Below are positions 5,947 to 14,043 of a DNA stretch of 32,433 nt, in pieces. The stretch lies in contig CAJKBH010000034.1 of the NCBI GenBank assembly GCA_905198125.1, forward strand, positions 1-32,433, in the 5' to 3' direction. How positions within the stretch are numbered: position 1 is the stretch's first letter; each line of letters opens with the position of its first letter. The notes beneath the pieces are model-generated. The model saw only the letters and a list, made by a program, of their open reading frames with translations, made no database searches and had not been told where the DNA came from. The translations under genes were made by a program, and so were the position numbers. This DNA is from an uncultured Porphyromonadaceae bacterium (GTDB lineage Bacteria; Bacteroidota; Bacteroidia; Bacteroidales; Muribaculaceae).

Positions 5947-7737
5947 TTATTTCAGTTCGCGGGTCTTGTCGGCGAGCCAGGCGGCCTCCTCGGGCGTGAG
6001 GAGCGGCGTGAGTGCCTCGCGTACGCGGGCGTGATAGTCGTTGACCCACTGTATCTCCTCGGCGGTCATGATCTCGGTCTGGAACAGACGGAGGTCGAAG
6101 GGGAACAGTGTCAGAGGCTCGAACTTCAGGAACTGGCCGAATTCCGTTACGGTGTCTGGTACGCAGAGTATCAGGTTCTCGCAGCGGATGCCGTAGCGGT
6201 CGGCTAAGTAGAGGCCGGGTTCGTCGCTCTGCAGCATGCCGGGTTCCAGCGGAGTGGGGTTGGCGTTGAGGCGTATGTTCTGCGGACCCTCGTGGCAGTT
6301 GATGAAGAATCCCACTCCGTGGCCGGTGCCGTGATAGTATGCCTTGCCTTCGCGCCACAGGAACTGACGCGCCAGCACATCGAGCTGATGGCCGGTGGTG
6401 CCGGCGGGGAATATGGCGTTGCTCAGGGCTATGTGGCCCTTCATCACCAGTGTGAAGTCGTGCTTCTGCTCGGGGGTGGGTGTGCCGAGGGCCACGGTGC
6501 GGGTGATGTCGGTGGTGCCGAAGGTGTATTGGCCTCCCGAATCCACCAACAGCAGACCGTCGCCCTTGATGTCGCTGCTCGATTCCTCGGTGGGCTCATA
6601 GTGCACGATGGCGCCGTGGCCGTTCCAGCCGATAATGCTGGCGAAACTCTCGTCGACGCATGTCGGGTCGGTAAGGCGCAGACGGCGCAGCTCGCGCGCC
6701 AGCCCTATCTCGGTCAGCTCGCCCTTGGGATATTCGCGCTCCACAAGCATAAAGAATTTGGTCAGGGCCACGCCATCCTTCAGCATGGCGGTGCGGATGC
6801 TGCGGATCATGCTTTCGTTCTTGATGCTCTTGAGCTTGGCCACGGCCGAGCCGCCGAACACCACGGAGCAGCCCACATGGTCGTAGATGCCGCGCGCCGT
6901 CTTTTCGGGGTCGAGAAGCAGGCGTGTCTCCTTAGGCAGTCCGGCCACGAACCCGGTGACCGAATCGTAAGGCTGGACCTCGATATGGTATTTCTGCAGG
7001 TGTGCCTTGACCTCGTCGGTAATCTTCTCTTGGTCGATAAAGAGTACGCGTCGCTCATTATCTATATATAGGAATGCCACGAACACCGGGCTATAGGCAA
7101 TGTCGTTGGCGGCGCGCAGGTTTGTGGCCCATGCTATGTCGTCCAGGCTGGAGAGTAGGATGGCGTTGGCCAGTTCCGGCTTCACTTCCTCCATGATGGC
7201 CTTCATCTTCGTGTCGGTGGTGACGCCCACGATGTTCTCGTCGTGTACGAACAGCGGATTCATGGGGCGTGCCGGACGGTCGGGGTATATATAGTCGAAC
7301 ACGGGGAATTCGGTGTTGAGCTTCACGCCGTTGTCGCCAAGTTCCTGTTCCAGGCGCTGGGCGTAGCTGATGCTGAACGTCATGCCGTCGATGCCTACGG
7401 TCTGGCCGGAATGAGTGTGTTCCACCAGCCAGTCCATCAGGTCCACCGCGTTGGGGCCATCCTCCTCCATCATGCGGAAGCCGGTGTCCTTCAGCTGCTC
7501 GGTGGCCTGCAGGAAATAGCGGGAGTCGGTCCAGCAAAGGGCGTCGTCCTGCAGCACCACGGCCGTGCCGTTGGTGCCGTTGGCCGATTCGAAACCGGTG
7601 AGCCACTCGCGACCGCGCCAGTGCATGGCCGGCAGCTCGCTCTGATGCGGGTCGGTGCCCGACACCACACACGCATCTATCCCATGCTCGAGCATGGCCT
7701 GACGCATCCGCGCCAGATATTCCTGTTGCTTTTTCAT
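5947..7737 (-). CDS. pepP: Aminopeptidase P family (Xaa-Pro) metallopeptidase, M24B
   Basis: Removes an N-terminal residue that precedes proline, using two Mn2+ or similar ions. The 596 residues match the long, three-domain form of the family (like eukaryotic cytosolic aminopeptidase P): two creatinase-type N-terminal domains (about 1-150 and 155-300), then the pita-bread catalytic domain (about 310-530) and a C-terminal extension. The five metal ligands are all visible: D399 (LLLVDSGG), D410 (TTDITRT), H473 (GTGHGVG), E506 (SDEPGLY) and E520 (RCENL). H379 (IVHYEP) and H482 (CHEGP) match substrate-site histidines. No signal peptide is present, so it is cytoplasmic and likely helps recycle proline-containing peptides. 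A -7 box TAAATTTG lies about 20 bases upstream of the start. The start is set by the family-like opening and this short leader. Confidence 0.93.
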   Translation of the reverse strand: MKKQQEYLARMRQAMLEHGIDACVVSGTDPHQSELPAMHWRGREWLTGFESANGTNGTAVVLQDDALCWTDSRYFLQATEQLKDTGFRMMEEDGPNAVDLMDWLVEHTHSGQTVGIDGMTFSISYAQRLEQELGDNGVKLNTEFPVFDYIYPDRPARPMNPLFVHDENIVGVTTDTKMKAIMEEVKPELANAILLSSLDDIAWATNLRAANDIAYSPVFVAFLYIDNERRVLFIDQEKITDEVKAHLQKYHIEVQPYDSVTGFVAGLPKETRLLLDPEKTARGIYDHVGCSVVFGGSAVAKLKSIKNESMIRSIRTAMLKDGVALTKFFMLVEREYPKGELTEIGLARELRRLRLTDPTCVDESFASIIGWNGHGAIVHYEPTEESSSDIKGDGLLLVDSGGQYTFGTTDITRTVALGTPTPEQKHDFTLVMKGHIALSNAIFPAGTTGHQLDVLARQFLWREGKAYYHGTGHGVGFFINCHEGPQNIRLNANPTPLEPGMLQSDEPGLYLADRYGIRCENLILCVPDTVTEFGQFLKFEPLTLFPFDLRLFQTEIMTAEEIQWVNDYHARVREALTPLLTPEEAAWLADKTRELK

Positions 7738-8004
7738 AATTCTTTAATTGTATGTGCAAATTTAACAAATTATTTCGAGATATGGATGATGAAAATAATG
7801 GTTGTTGAATTGCAATATGACGATTTGCGGTTTTAGAGGGTAATTTGTTAAAATGACAAAATCGGCTTGTCTTGTTATCCGCGATTTTTAGTATTTTGGT
7901 CGTTAATTTGGTCAATTTGCCCCGAAATTAAGGAATTCTTCAAAAATTAATAAATTTTTACACGTTTTTCTTGCGTAACATTTTTTTAGTATGAAAAATT
8001 TAAC
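7738..8004. other. AT-rich intergenic region, nothing further visible
   Basis: Apart from the -7 box at 7757-7764, this stretch is strongly AT-rich with no plausible gene. It separates the divergently read aminopeptidase and small-RNA units. Confidence 0.5.
7757..7764 (-). promoter_or_regulatory. Bacteroidota -7 box for the aminopeptidase gene
   Basis: TAAATTTG on the minus strand, 20 bases before the ATG at 7737, implies a leader of about 14 bases. No TTTG is seen at the -33 spacing, so only half of the promoter is supported. Confidence 0.5.
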
Positions 8005-8012
8005 TAATTTTG
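7981..8012 (+). promoter_or_regulatory. Promoter of the candidate small RNA
   Basis: The -7 box TAATTTTG (8005-8012) matches TAnnTTTG exactly. The -33 region at the 20-base spacing is a T7 run (7981-7987) rather than TTTG. A start near 8017-8019 would put a hairpin at the very 5' end of the RNA. Confidence 0.6.
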
Positions 8013-8017
8013 CTTTG

Positions 8018-8211
8018 CAAACGAGGGAAACCCGTTTGTATGGAACACAGACAAGACAATAAGAAAGATGGCAAGTCAAAAATCTTTTAGTAATAGTGAT
8101 ATAATTGTAAGTTAGTGGTTGAGTAGGAAAATCGTTGGCTTGTGAAAGCAGGCGCTATCTAAAAAATCACAGATGCAGGATGGTTGTGAAACCGTGCTGC
8201 ATTTTGTTTTT
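8018..8211 (+). ncRNA. Candidate intergenic small RNA, about 195 nt
   Basis: A promoter box ends at 8012 and a strong terminator ends at 8211, with no sizeable open frame between, which defines a short transcript. Its 5' end folds at once: CAAAC (8018-8022) with GTTTG (8034-8038) and GGG with CCC around AAA. A long-range helix joins AGATGGC (8066-8072) to GCTATCT (8154-8160). A 15-codon open frame (8068-8115, MASQKSFSNSDIIVS) starts inside that helix and could be a leader peptide or chance. The downstream nucleotidyltransferase has its own promoter past the terminator, so this RNA looks independent rather than a leader. I do not recognise the family. Confidence 0.6.
8173..8211 (+). terminator. 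Strong Rho-independent terminator of the small RNA
   Basis: ATGCAG (8173-8178) pairs with CTGCAT (8197-8202) and ATGGTT (8180-8185) with AACCGT (8190-8195), with one G-G mismatch and loop GTGA. TTTTGTTTTT follows. This is a textbook intrinsic terminator. Confidence 0.88.
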
Positions 8212-8242
8212 ATATGCAATGTGTGTTACGTTGCGGTTATAA

Positions 8243-8274
8243 TTTGTGTAAGCGGCGAAATATTCTTAAATTTG
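8243..8274 (+). promoter_or_regulatory. sigma-ABfr promoter of the GlmU-like gene
   Basis: TTTG (8243-8246), a 20-base spacer and TAAATTTG (8267-8274) match the Bacteroidota consensus in every fixed position. The transcript should start near 8280, giving a leader of about 60 bases with a small GC hairpin (GCCGC/GCGGC near 8302-8318). Confidence 0.8.
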
Positions 8275-8340
8275 CAAGCCAAGGGGAATCGTTAACCTTG
8301 CTGCCGCGCGGATGCGGCGGTGGAAACAACTTTATTCAGA

Positions 8341-9612
8341 ATGAGCAATTGGGATTCGGGCACCAAGGTGGTGCTGTATGATACAGAGGCAAATTACCGT
8401 AATCTGCTTCCGCTGAGTTACACTCGGCCTGTGGGAGCATTCAGAGTGGGTATCGACACGCTGGCCGACAAATGGAAGGCCATGCTGCCGGGCGATTACC
8501 AGTGGCTGACACGGCCATGCCTGCGCGAGAAGTTTCCCGGCGAATACGGCGCTCCGGGCGAGGAATGCGTGTACATAGCCGGCAACGTGCTGGCCGACAG
8601 CGAACTGGTGCGGCAGGTCAAGCAGCTTGAACCGGGTCACGGTCTGGCAGATGCCGACGGTCTCTGGGCATGGCGCGGCACATACGAGCAGTTCCTGAGC
8701 CTGACCGACAACGACGCCACCGACAATATTCCCACCGGCGTGATAAAGGAAAAGGACGAGCGCATCGCCGACTGCGACACGCGCGGCCGACGCATCAACT
8801 ATGTATTCGACATCTTCCTTAAGAACGAGCAGGCCTTGCTGGAGGATTATCACCGCTACTGCTACGGCCGCAAGTCGAACGCGCCGGACGACAGCACGCG
8901 CGTCATCGGCCCGATGTATCAGCCCGACGGCACGCCCAGTATCATGATAGAGGATGGCGCCAGCGTAATCGGCGCCACGCTGAACGTGACCGGCGGCCCT
9001 ATATATATAGGAAAGGACTGCCAGGTGATGGAAGGGGCGTGTCTGCGCGGCCCCATCGCCATGCTTGACGGCACGCGCGTACGCATGGGCGCGAAGATAT
9101 ACGGAGGTACCACGTTCGGCCCCAACTGCCGCATAGGGGGCGAGGTGGACAATACGGTGATATTCGGCTACAGCAACAAGGCGCACGACGGCTACCTCGG
9201 CAACGCCGTGATAGGAGAGTGGTGTAACCTGGGTGCCGGCTGCAACGCCTCGAACCTGAAGAACGACTACACCAAGATACGCGTCTGGAACTATGCGCGC
9301 CGGGGCTTCATGAAGACCGACCTGCAGTTCTGCGGCCTGATCATGGGCGACCACAGCAAGGCGGCCATCAACACCATGTTCAACACCGCCACCGTAGTGG
9401 GCGTGGGCGTGAACTTCCACGGCGCCGGTTTCCCGAGACCTTTCATACCCAGTTTCCAGACGGGCAGCCCCGCCGGATTCACCGACGTAAGCGTAGACCA
9501 GTTCTTCAAGGTGGCCGCCGTTGTGATGGGGCGCCGCGGCATCGAGCTGACCGACGTGGACCGACGCATGTTCGAGTTCATCCACAAATCCGCCTCCGAA
9601 TTCAAACGGTGA
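8341..9612 (+). CDS. GlmU-like sugar nucleotidyltransferase with hexapeptide domain
   Basis: 423 residues from the ATG at 8341. The N-terminal part (about 1-170) is a divergent nucleotidyltransferase domain opening with VVLYDTEANYRNLLPLSYTR and RVGIDTLADKW, the pattern seen in the Bacteroidota alternative GlmU family. The C-terminal part (about 190-400) is a left-handed beta helix, with repeats such as EDGASVIGATLNVTGGPIYI and a GAGCNASNLKNDY segment typical of the GlmU acyltransferase half. In this phylum the family is thought to supply UDP-GlcNAc for peptidoglycan and lipid A; whether it has both activities is not proved by sequence. A GTG 21 bases upstream (8320) keeps the frame, but it lies in a GC hairpin and lacks family similarity, so the ATG is preferred. 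It has its own promoter at 8243-8274. Confidence 0.85.
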   Translation: MSNWDSGTKVVLYDTEANYRNLLPLSYTRPVGAFRVGIDTLADKWKAMLPGDYQWLTRPCLREKFPGEYGAPGEECVYIAGNVLADSELVRQVKQLEPGHGLADADGLWAWRGTYEQFLSLTDNDATDNIPTGVIKEKDERIADCDTRGRRINYVFDIFLKNEQALLEDYHRYCYGRKSNAPDDSTRVIGPMYQPDGTPSIMIEDGASVIGATLNVTGGPIYIGKDCQVMEGACLRGPIAMLDGTRVRMGAKIYGGTTFGPNCRIGGEVDNTVIFGYSNKAHDGYLGNAVIGEWCNLGAGCNASNLKNDYTKIRVWNYARRGFMKTDLQFCGLIMGDHSKAAINTMFNTATVVGVGVNFHGAGFPRPFIPSFQTGSPAGFTDVSVDQFFKVAAVVMGRRGIELTDVDRRMFEFIHKSASEFKR

Positions 9613-9629
9613 TGCCCGATGCCCGATGC
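9611..9629. repeat. GATGCCC 7-base tandem repeat at gene end
   Basis: Nearly three copies of GATGCCC begin within the stop codon of the GlmU-like gene. Short tandem units after genes recur in this window (28468-28521, 32242-32268). Confidence 0.6.
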
Positions 9630-9728
9630 GCAATAGGTAATGGATAATGGGATTTTAGTGAATTTGGAACCCTGAATTCTGAATGAACGGGAACGGAACA
9701 TAAAAAGTGTTGAAAAACGAACAAAGCA

Positions 9729-9760
9729 CTTGCATAAGAAGCTAATTTTTAGTAACTTTG
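9729..9760 (+). promoter_or_regulatory. Main promoter of the ribosomal protein superoperon
   Basis: CTTG (9729-9732), a 20-base spacer and TAACTTTG (9753-9760) match the Bacteroidota consensus well. Transcription should start near 9765, giving an rpsL leader of about 135 bases. Confidence 0.85.
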
Positions 9761-9777
9761 CAAAGTTTTTCGGGGCA

Positions 9778-9832
9778 AAACGCCTGATGCGTCTAACTAA
9801 TCGACTGGCACTCAGTCGGTTGGCGGGCGTTT
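9778..9832 (+). promoter_or_regulatory. Structured leader of rpsL
   Basis: AAACGCC (9778-9784) pairs with GGCGTTT (9826-9832), enclosing a perfect hairpin CGACTG (9802-9807) with CAGTCG (9813-9818) and weaker pairing between. The element starts about a dozen bases after the predicted transcription start and ends 69 bases before the rpsL ATG. Ribosomal leaders with such folds often bind a protein product of the operon; that role is inferred. Confidence 0.6.
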
Positions 9833-9901
9833 ATGGTGTGTATGCCGTGGAAATGAATTATGGATAAAACAGAATAAACAAAAAAATAAAAAAGCAACAG
9901 A

Positions 9902-10285
9902 ATGCCAACAATTCAGCAATTAGTACGCAAGGGTCGTACGGTGATGAAGGACAAGAGCAAGTCTCCTGCGCTGGATTCCTGCCCGCAGCGTCGAGGCGTT
10001 TGCGTGCGTGTGTACACCACGACGCCCAAGAAGCCTAACTCGGCAATGCGAAAAGTAGCACGTGTCCGTCTGACTAACGGCAAGGAGGTCAACTCCTACA
10101 TCCCCGGAGAGGGCCACAACCTGCAGGAGCACTCGATCGTAATGGTGCGCGGCGGACGTGTAAAGGACCTTCCCGGTGTTCGTTATCACATCGTACGCGG
10201 CACACTGGATACAGCCGGAGTGCAGGGACGCACCCAGCGTCGCAGCAAATATGGCGCGAAACGTCCGAAGGCAGCCAAGAAATAA
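9902..10285 (+). CDS. rpsL: 30S ribosomal protein S12
   Basis: Part of the decoding centre of the 30S subunit, where it checks codon-anticodon pairing. 127 residues, close to the usual 124. The TPKKPNSA loop (41-48) and GGRVKDLPGVRYH (84-96) are intact, with K43 and K88 in the streptomycin-sensitive state and D89 as the usual methylthiolation site. The start follows a long A-rich leader without a Shine-Dalgarno site, as is normal in this phylum. It is the first gene of the superoperon, followed by a structured 135-base spacer before rpsG. Confidence 0.98.
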   Translation: MPTIQQLVRKGRTVMKDKSKSPALDSCPQRRGVCVRVYTTTPKKPNSAMRKVARVRLTNGKEVNSYIPGEGHNLQEHSIVMVRGGRVKDLPGVRYHIVRGTLDTAGVQGRTQRRSKYGAKRPKAAKK

Positions 10286-10299
10286 ACATCTGGCCAAGA

Positions 10300-10371
10300 A
10301 TCAAAAAAGGTATAACCAGTTTTGATTTTTCGGACATGCTATGGTTGAGTAAACCCCGTGCAGAGGCACGG
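10300..10371 (+). promoter_or_regulatory. Structured rpsL-rpsG spacer, possible S7 control site
   Basis: Two hairpins lie here. ATCAAAA (10300-10306) pairs with TTTTGAT (10320-10326), with GGT/ACC inside and T5 after it, resembling a weak terminator or attenuator. CCGTGC (10356-10361) pairs with GCACGG (10366-10371) around AGAG. In E. coli S7 represses translation by binding this same spacer; a similar role here is inference. Confidence 0.5.
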
Positions 10372-10420
10372 AGTTGAAGATTGTAAAAGCAGCCAAAATC
10401 AAAACATTAAACAAGCAAAA

Positions 10421-10897
10421 ATGAGAAAAGCTAAGCCCAAGAAAAGGGTGATATTGCCCGATCCCGTATTTCACGACGTAAAGGTAACCAAGTTCGTGAA
10501 CCATCTGATGTACGACGGGAAGAAGAACACGGCATATACAATATTCTACACCGCATTGGAGACCGTGAAGGCCAAGATGCCGAACGAGGAGAAGAGTGCG
10601 CTGGAGATCTGGAAGAAGGCTCTGGAGAACGTGACTCCTCAGGTGGAGGTAAAGAGCCGCCGTATCGGTGGCGCGACATTCCAGGTGCCGACGGAAATCC
10701 GCGGCGACCGCAAGGAATCGATATCCATGAAGAATCTCATCATTTTCGCACGCAAACGCGGCGGCAAGACAATGGCCGACAAGCTGGCAGCCGAGATCGT
10801 TGACGCATTCAACGACCAGGGTGGCGCCTTCAAGCGTAAGGAAGACATGCACCGCATGGCCGAGGCCAACCGCGCGTTCGCTCATTTCAGATTCTAA
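10421..10897 (+). CDS. rpsG: 30S ribosomal protein S7
   Basis: Binds the 3' major domain of 16S rRNA, starts assembly of the 30S head and lies near the exit site. 158 residues, near the usual 156. Conserved parts include KFVNHLMYDGKK early on and GGATFQVP near the middle. The frame stays open upstream to 10358, but those extra 21 residues are unrelated to S7 and would overlap the spacer hairpin, so the ATG at 10421 (family start MRKAKPKKR) is chosen. It ends 15 bases before fusA. Confidence 0.98.
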   Translation: MRKAKPKKRVILPDPVFHDVKVTKFVNHLMYDGKKNTAYTIFYTALETVKAKMPNEEKSALEIWKKALENVTPQVEVKSRRIGGATFQVPTEIRGDRKESISMKNLIIFARKRGGKTMADKLAAEIVDAFNDQGGAFKRKEDMHRMAEANRAFAHFRF

Positions 10898-10912
10898 ATT
10901 CAGAGATTCAAG

Positions 10913-13033
10913 ATGGCTAAACACGACGAGCTTCAGTATACACGTAACATCGGCATCATGGCTCATATCGATGCCGGCAAGACCACCACGTCCGAGCGTA
11001 TCCTGTTCTACACCGGTCTTACCCACAAGATCGGCGAGGTACACGACGGCGCCGCAACAATGGACTGGATGGAGCAGGAGCAGGAGCGAGGCATCACGAT
11101 CACATCGGCTGCCACCACCGCATTCTGGAAATACAATGGCGACAAATACAAGATCAACCTGATCGACACTCCGGGACACGTCGACTTCACCGTCGAGGTG
11201 GAGCGTTCGCTGCGCGTCCTGGACGGTGCCGTGGCTACGTTCTGCGCCGTAGGCGGCGTGGAGCCCCAGTCCGAGACCGTATGGCGCCAGGCTGAGAAAT
11301 ACAACGTGCCCCGTATCGGTTACGTCAACAAGATGGACCGTTCGGGCGCAAACTTCTTCGAGGTGATGCGTCAGATGCGCGAGCTGCTTGGCGCCAACCC
11401 CGTGGCTATCCAGATTCCTATCGGCGCCGAGGAGACATTCAAGGGCGTAGTGGACCTGGTGAAGATGAAGGCCATCCTGTGGCACGACGAGAGCATGGGC
11501 GCCGAATACTCCGAGGAGGAGATTCCCGAGTCGCTCAAGGCCGAGGCCGACGAATACCGCGACAAGCTGCTCGAGGCTCTGGCAGAGTGCGACGACACCC
11601 TGATGGAGAAGTACTTCGACGATCCCTCCACCATTACCATGGACGAGGTTAAGGCAGCCATCCGCAAGGGCACCCTGGCAATGGCCATCCAGCCCATGAC
11701 CTGCGGATCGTCGTTCAAGAACAAGGGTGTACAGACCCTGCTTGATGCTGTCTGCGCTTACCTGCCCAGCCCCGAGGACGCTGGCGCCATCGAAGGCACT
11801 GCAGTGGGCAGCGACGAGGTCGAGACCCGCGAGCCCAGCCCCGAGGCACCCATGTGCGCCCTGGCGTTCAAGATTGCCACCGACCCGTATGTGGGCCGTC
11901 TGACATTCTTCCGCGTATATTCGGGCCAGGTCGAGGCCGGATCGTACGTGCTCAACACCCGTTCGGGCAAGAAGGAGCGCGTGTCGCGTCTGTTCCAGAT
12001 GCACTCCAACAAGCAGAACCCGATGGAGAAGATCGGCTGCGGCGACATCGGCGCAGGCGTAGGCTTCAAGGACATCCGCACCGGCGACACGCTGTGTGAC
12101 GAGAACCATCCCATCGTGCTCGAGGCTATGGAGTTCCCCGATCCCGTGATCGGTATCGCCGTGGAGCCCAAGACACAGAAGGACCTCGACAAGTTAGGTG
12201 TCGGCCTGCAGAAGCTGGCCGAGGAGGACCCCACCTTCCGCGTGGAGACCAACGAGGAGACAGGCCAGACCGTGATCAGCGGTATGGGCGAGCTTCACCT
12301 GGACATCATCATCGACCGTCTGCGTCGCGAGTTCAAGGTAGAGTGCAACCAGGGCCGTCCGCAGGTAACATACAAGGAGGCCATCACACGTTCCGCCGAG
12401 CTTCGCGAGGTATTCAAGAAGCAGACCGGTGGTCGCGGTAAGTTCGCCGACATCATCGTACGCATCGAACCCGCCGACGAGGACTTCGAGGGCAGCCTGC
12501 AGTTCATCGACGAGGTGAAGGGCGGTAACGTGCCCAAGGAGTACATTCCTTCGGTACAGAAGGGCTTCCAGACCGCTATGAAGAACGGCGTACTGGCCGG
12601 TTATCCCGTAGAGAAGCTGAAGGTTACACTGCTCGACGGTAGCTTCCACCCCGTGGACTCCGACCAGCTGAGCTTCGAGCTCGCCGCCATCCAGGCGTTC
12701 AAGCACGGATCGGAGAAGGCAGGCCCCGTCCTGATGGAGCCTATCATGAAGATCGAGGTAGTTACCCCCGAGGAGTCGATGGGTGACGTGATCGGCGACC
12801 TCAACAAGCGCCGCGGTCAGGTAGAGGGCATGGAGACCAGCCGCAGCGGTGCCCGCATCGTGAAGGCAACCGCACCTCTGGCCGAGATGTTCGGTTATGT
12901 GACCGCCCTGCGTACCATCACTTCGGGCCGTGCCACCAGCACCATGACCTTCAGCCACTACAGCGAGGTAAGCCCGTCCATCGCACGCTCGGTACTGACA
13001 GAGTGCAACGGCCGCGTAGACCTGCTCAAGTAA
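10913..13033 (+). CDS. fusA: Elongation factor G
   Basis: GTPase that drives translocation of tRNA and mRNA on the ribosome and, with the recycling factor, splits spent ribosomes. 706 residues, full length. The G domain shows the P-loop AHIDAGKTT (17-25), switch I with RGITITSAATT (59-69), DTPGH (85-89) and NKMD (139-142). Domains II to V follow, with the domain IV region around GGRGKFADI intact. The sequence is strongly biased in codon use, in line with high expression. In many bacteria tuf comes next; here rpsJ follows directly, as in other Bacteroidota. A second EF-G paralogue elsewhere in the genome cannot be excluded, but the context makes this the main one. Confidence 0.98.
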   Translation: MAKHDELQYTRNIGIMAHIDAGKTTTSERILFYTGLTHKIGEVHDGAATMDWMEQEQERGITITSAATTAFWKYNGDKYKINLIDTPGHVDFTVEVERSLRVLDGAVATFCAVGGVEPQSETVWRQAEKYNVPRIGYVNKMDRSGANFFEVMRQMRELLGANPVAIQIPIGAEETFKGVVDLVKMKAILWHDESMGAEYSEEEIPESLKAEADEYRDKLLEALAECDDTLMEKYFDDPSTITMDEVKAAIRKGTLAMAIQPMTCGSSFKNKGVQTLLDAVCAYLPSPEDAGAIEGTAVGSDEVETREPSPEAPMCALAFKIATDPYVGRLTFFRVYSGQVEAGSYVLNTRSGKKERVSRLFQMHSNKQNPMEKIGCGDIGAGVGFKDIRTGDTLCDENHPIVLEAMEFPDPVIGIAVEPKTQKDLDKLGVGLQKLAEEDPTFRVETNEETGQTVISGMGELHLDIIIDRLRREFKVECNQGRPQVTYKEAITRSAELREVFKKQTGGRGKFADIIVRIEPADEDFEGSLQFIDEVKGGNVPKEYIPSVQKGFQTAMKNGVLAGYPVEKLKVTLLDGSFHPVDSDQLSFELAAIQAFKHGSEKAGPVLMEPIMKIEVVTPEESMGDVIGDLNKRRGQVEGMETSRSGARIVKATAPLAEMFGYVTALRTITSGRATSTMTFSHYSEVSPSIARSVLTECNGRVDLLK

Positions 13034-13060
13034 TTCGCAAATAATAGTCATAACAGAAAT

Positions 13061-13366
13061 ATGAGCCAGAAAATCAGAATCAAACTCAAATCTTACGATC
13101 ACAGCTTGGTCGACAAGTCGGCCGAGAAGATCGTAAAGACGGTCAAGAGCACCGGCGCAGTGGTAAGCGGTCCGATTCCGTTGCCCACTCACAAGCGCAT
13201 CTTCACCGTGAACCGTTCGACGTTCGTCAACAAGAAGGCGCGCGAGCAGTTCCAGCTGTCGAGCTATCAGCGTCTCATCGACATCTATAGCAGCACGGCC
13301 AAGACTGTGGACGCCCTGATGAAACTCGAACTCCCCAGCGGCGTGGACGTAAGCATCAAGGTGTGA
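13061..13366 (+). CDS. rpsJ: 30S ribosomal protein S10 (NusE)
   Basis: Small-subunit head protein that also acts as NusE in antitermination with NusB and NusG. 101 residues (usual 102-105). It shows the S10 opening KIRIKLKSYDH and the loop GPIPLPTHKRIFTVNRS with the conserved PLPT segment. First gene of the S10 part, 27 bases after fusA and 59 bases before rplC, with no terminator or promoter between. Confidence 0.98.
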   Translation: MSQKIRIKLKSYDHSLVDKSAEKIVKTVKSTGAVVSGPIPLPTHKRIFTVNRSTFVNKKAREQFQLSSYQRLIDIYSSTAKTVDALMKLELPSGVDVSIKV

Positions 13367-13425
13367 TGCCGGAGTGAACAAAGCTGAAACAAGAATAATC
13401 AACCGTAAATACAACACGTAAAGAA

Positions 13426-14043
13426 ATGCCAGGATTATTAGGAAAGAAAATCGGAATGACATCCGTTTTCAGTGCCGACGGCAAGAATGTGCCGTGCACT
13501 GTTATCGAAGTTGGTCCTTGCGTGGTTACGCAGATCAAGACTCTGGAGAAAGACGGTTACGAGGCAGTGCAGATCGGCTATCAGGAAGCCAAGGAGAAGC
13601 ACGTTACAAAGCCCATGGCCGGACACTTCAAAGCCGCAGGCGTAGCACCGCAGCGCCACTTGGCCGAGTTCAAGTCGTTTGAGACCGTACCCGCACTGGG
13701 CGAGACACTGACCGTGGAGATGTTCCAGGAGGGTGGTTTCGTAGACGTAGTAGGCACCTCGAAGGGTAAAGGCTTCCAGGGTGTGGTAAAGCGTCACGGA
13801 TTCGGCGGCGTAGGCCAGAGCACACACGGCCAGCACAACCGTCTCCGCGCGCCCGGTTCTATCGGCGCCTGCTCGTATCCCGCGAAGGTATTCAAGGGAC
13901 TGCGCATGGCCGGCCAGATGGGCAACGAGCGCGTCACCGTGCAGAATCTCCAGGTGATCAAGGTTATCCCGGAGCACAATTTGTTAATGATCAAGGGTTC
14001 TATCCCTGGTCCCAAAGGTTCAATCGTCACAGTTGAGAAATAA
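13426..14043 (+). CDS. rplC: 50S ribosomal protein L3
   Basis: One of the first proteins in 50S assembly; its long loop reaches the peptidyl transferase centre. 205 residues (usual 205-210). It opens GLLGKKIGMTSVF and carries TSKGKGFQGVVKRHGF and HGQHNRLRAPGSIGA, which form the conserved loop including the Gln that is methylated in E. coli. Its stop codon overlaps the rplD start by one base (TAATG), implying coupled translation. Confidence 0.98.
   Translation: MPGLLGKKIGMTSVFSADGKNVPCTVIEVGPCVVTQIKTLEKDGYEAVQIGYQEAKEKHVTKPMAGHFKAAGVAPQRHLAEFKSFETVPALGETLTVEMFQEGGFVDVVGTSKGKGFQGVVKRHGFGGVGQSTHGQHNRLRAPGSIGACSYPAKVFKGLRMAGQMGNERVTVQNLQVIKVIPEHNLLMIKGSIPGPKGSIVTVEK

Noticed and set aside
8320..8340. 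GTG start for the GlmU-like gene
   Set aside because: It lies within a GC hairpin of the leader and adds residues not seen in the family; the ATG at 8341 is preferred.
9902..10285. Streptomycin-resistance change in S12
   Set aside because: K43 and K88 and the surrounding loops are the sensitive form.
10358..10420. Upstream start for S7
   Set aside because: The extra residues overlap the spacer hairpin and are not S7-like.
10301..12109. Long minus-strand open frame opposite rpsG and fusA
   Set aside because: It is a shadow of strongly biased, GC-rich codons in the real genes; it resembles no known protein.
10913..13060. Missing tuf between fusA and rpsJ as a deletion
   Set aside because: Absence of tuf here is the normal gene order in Bacteroidota, so it is not an anomaly.
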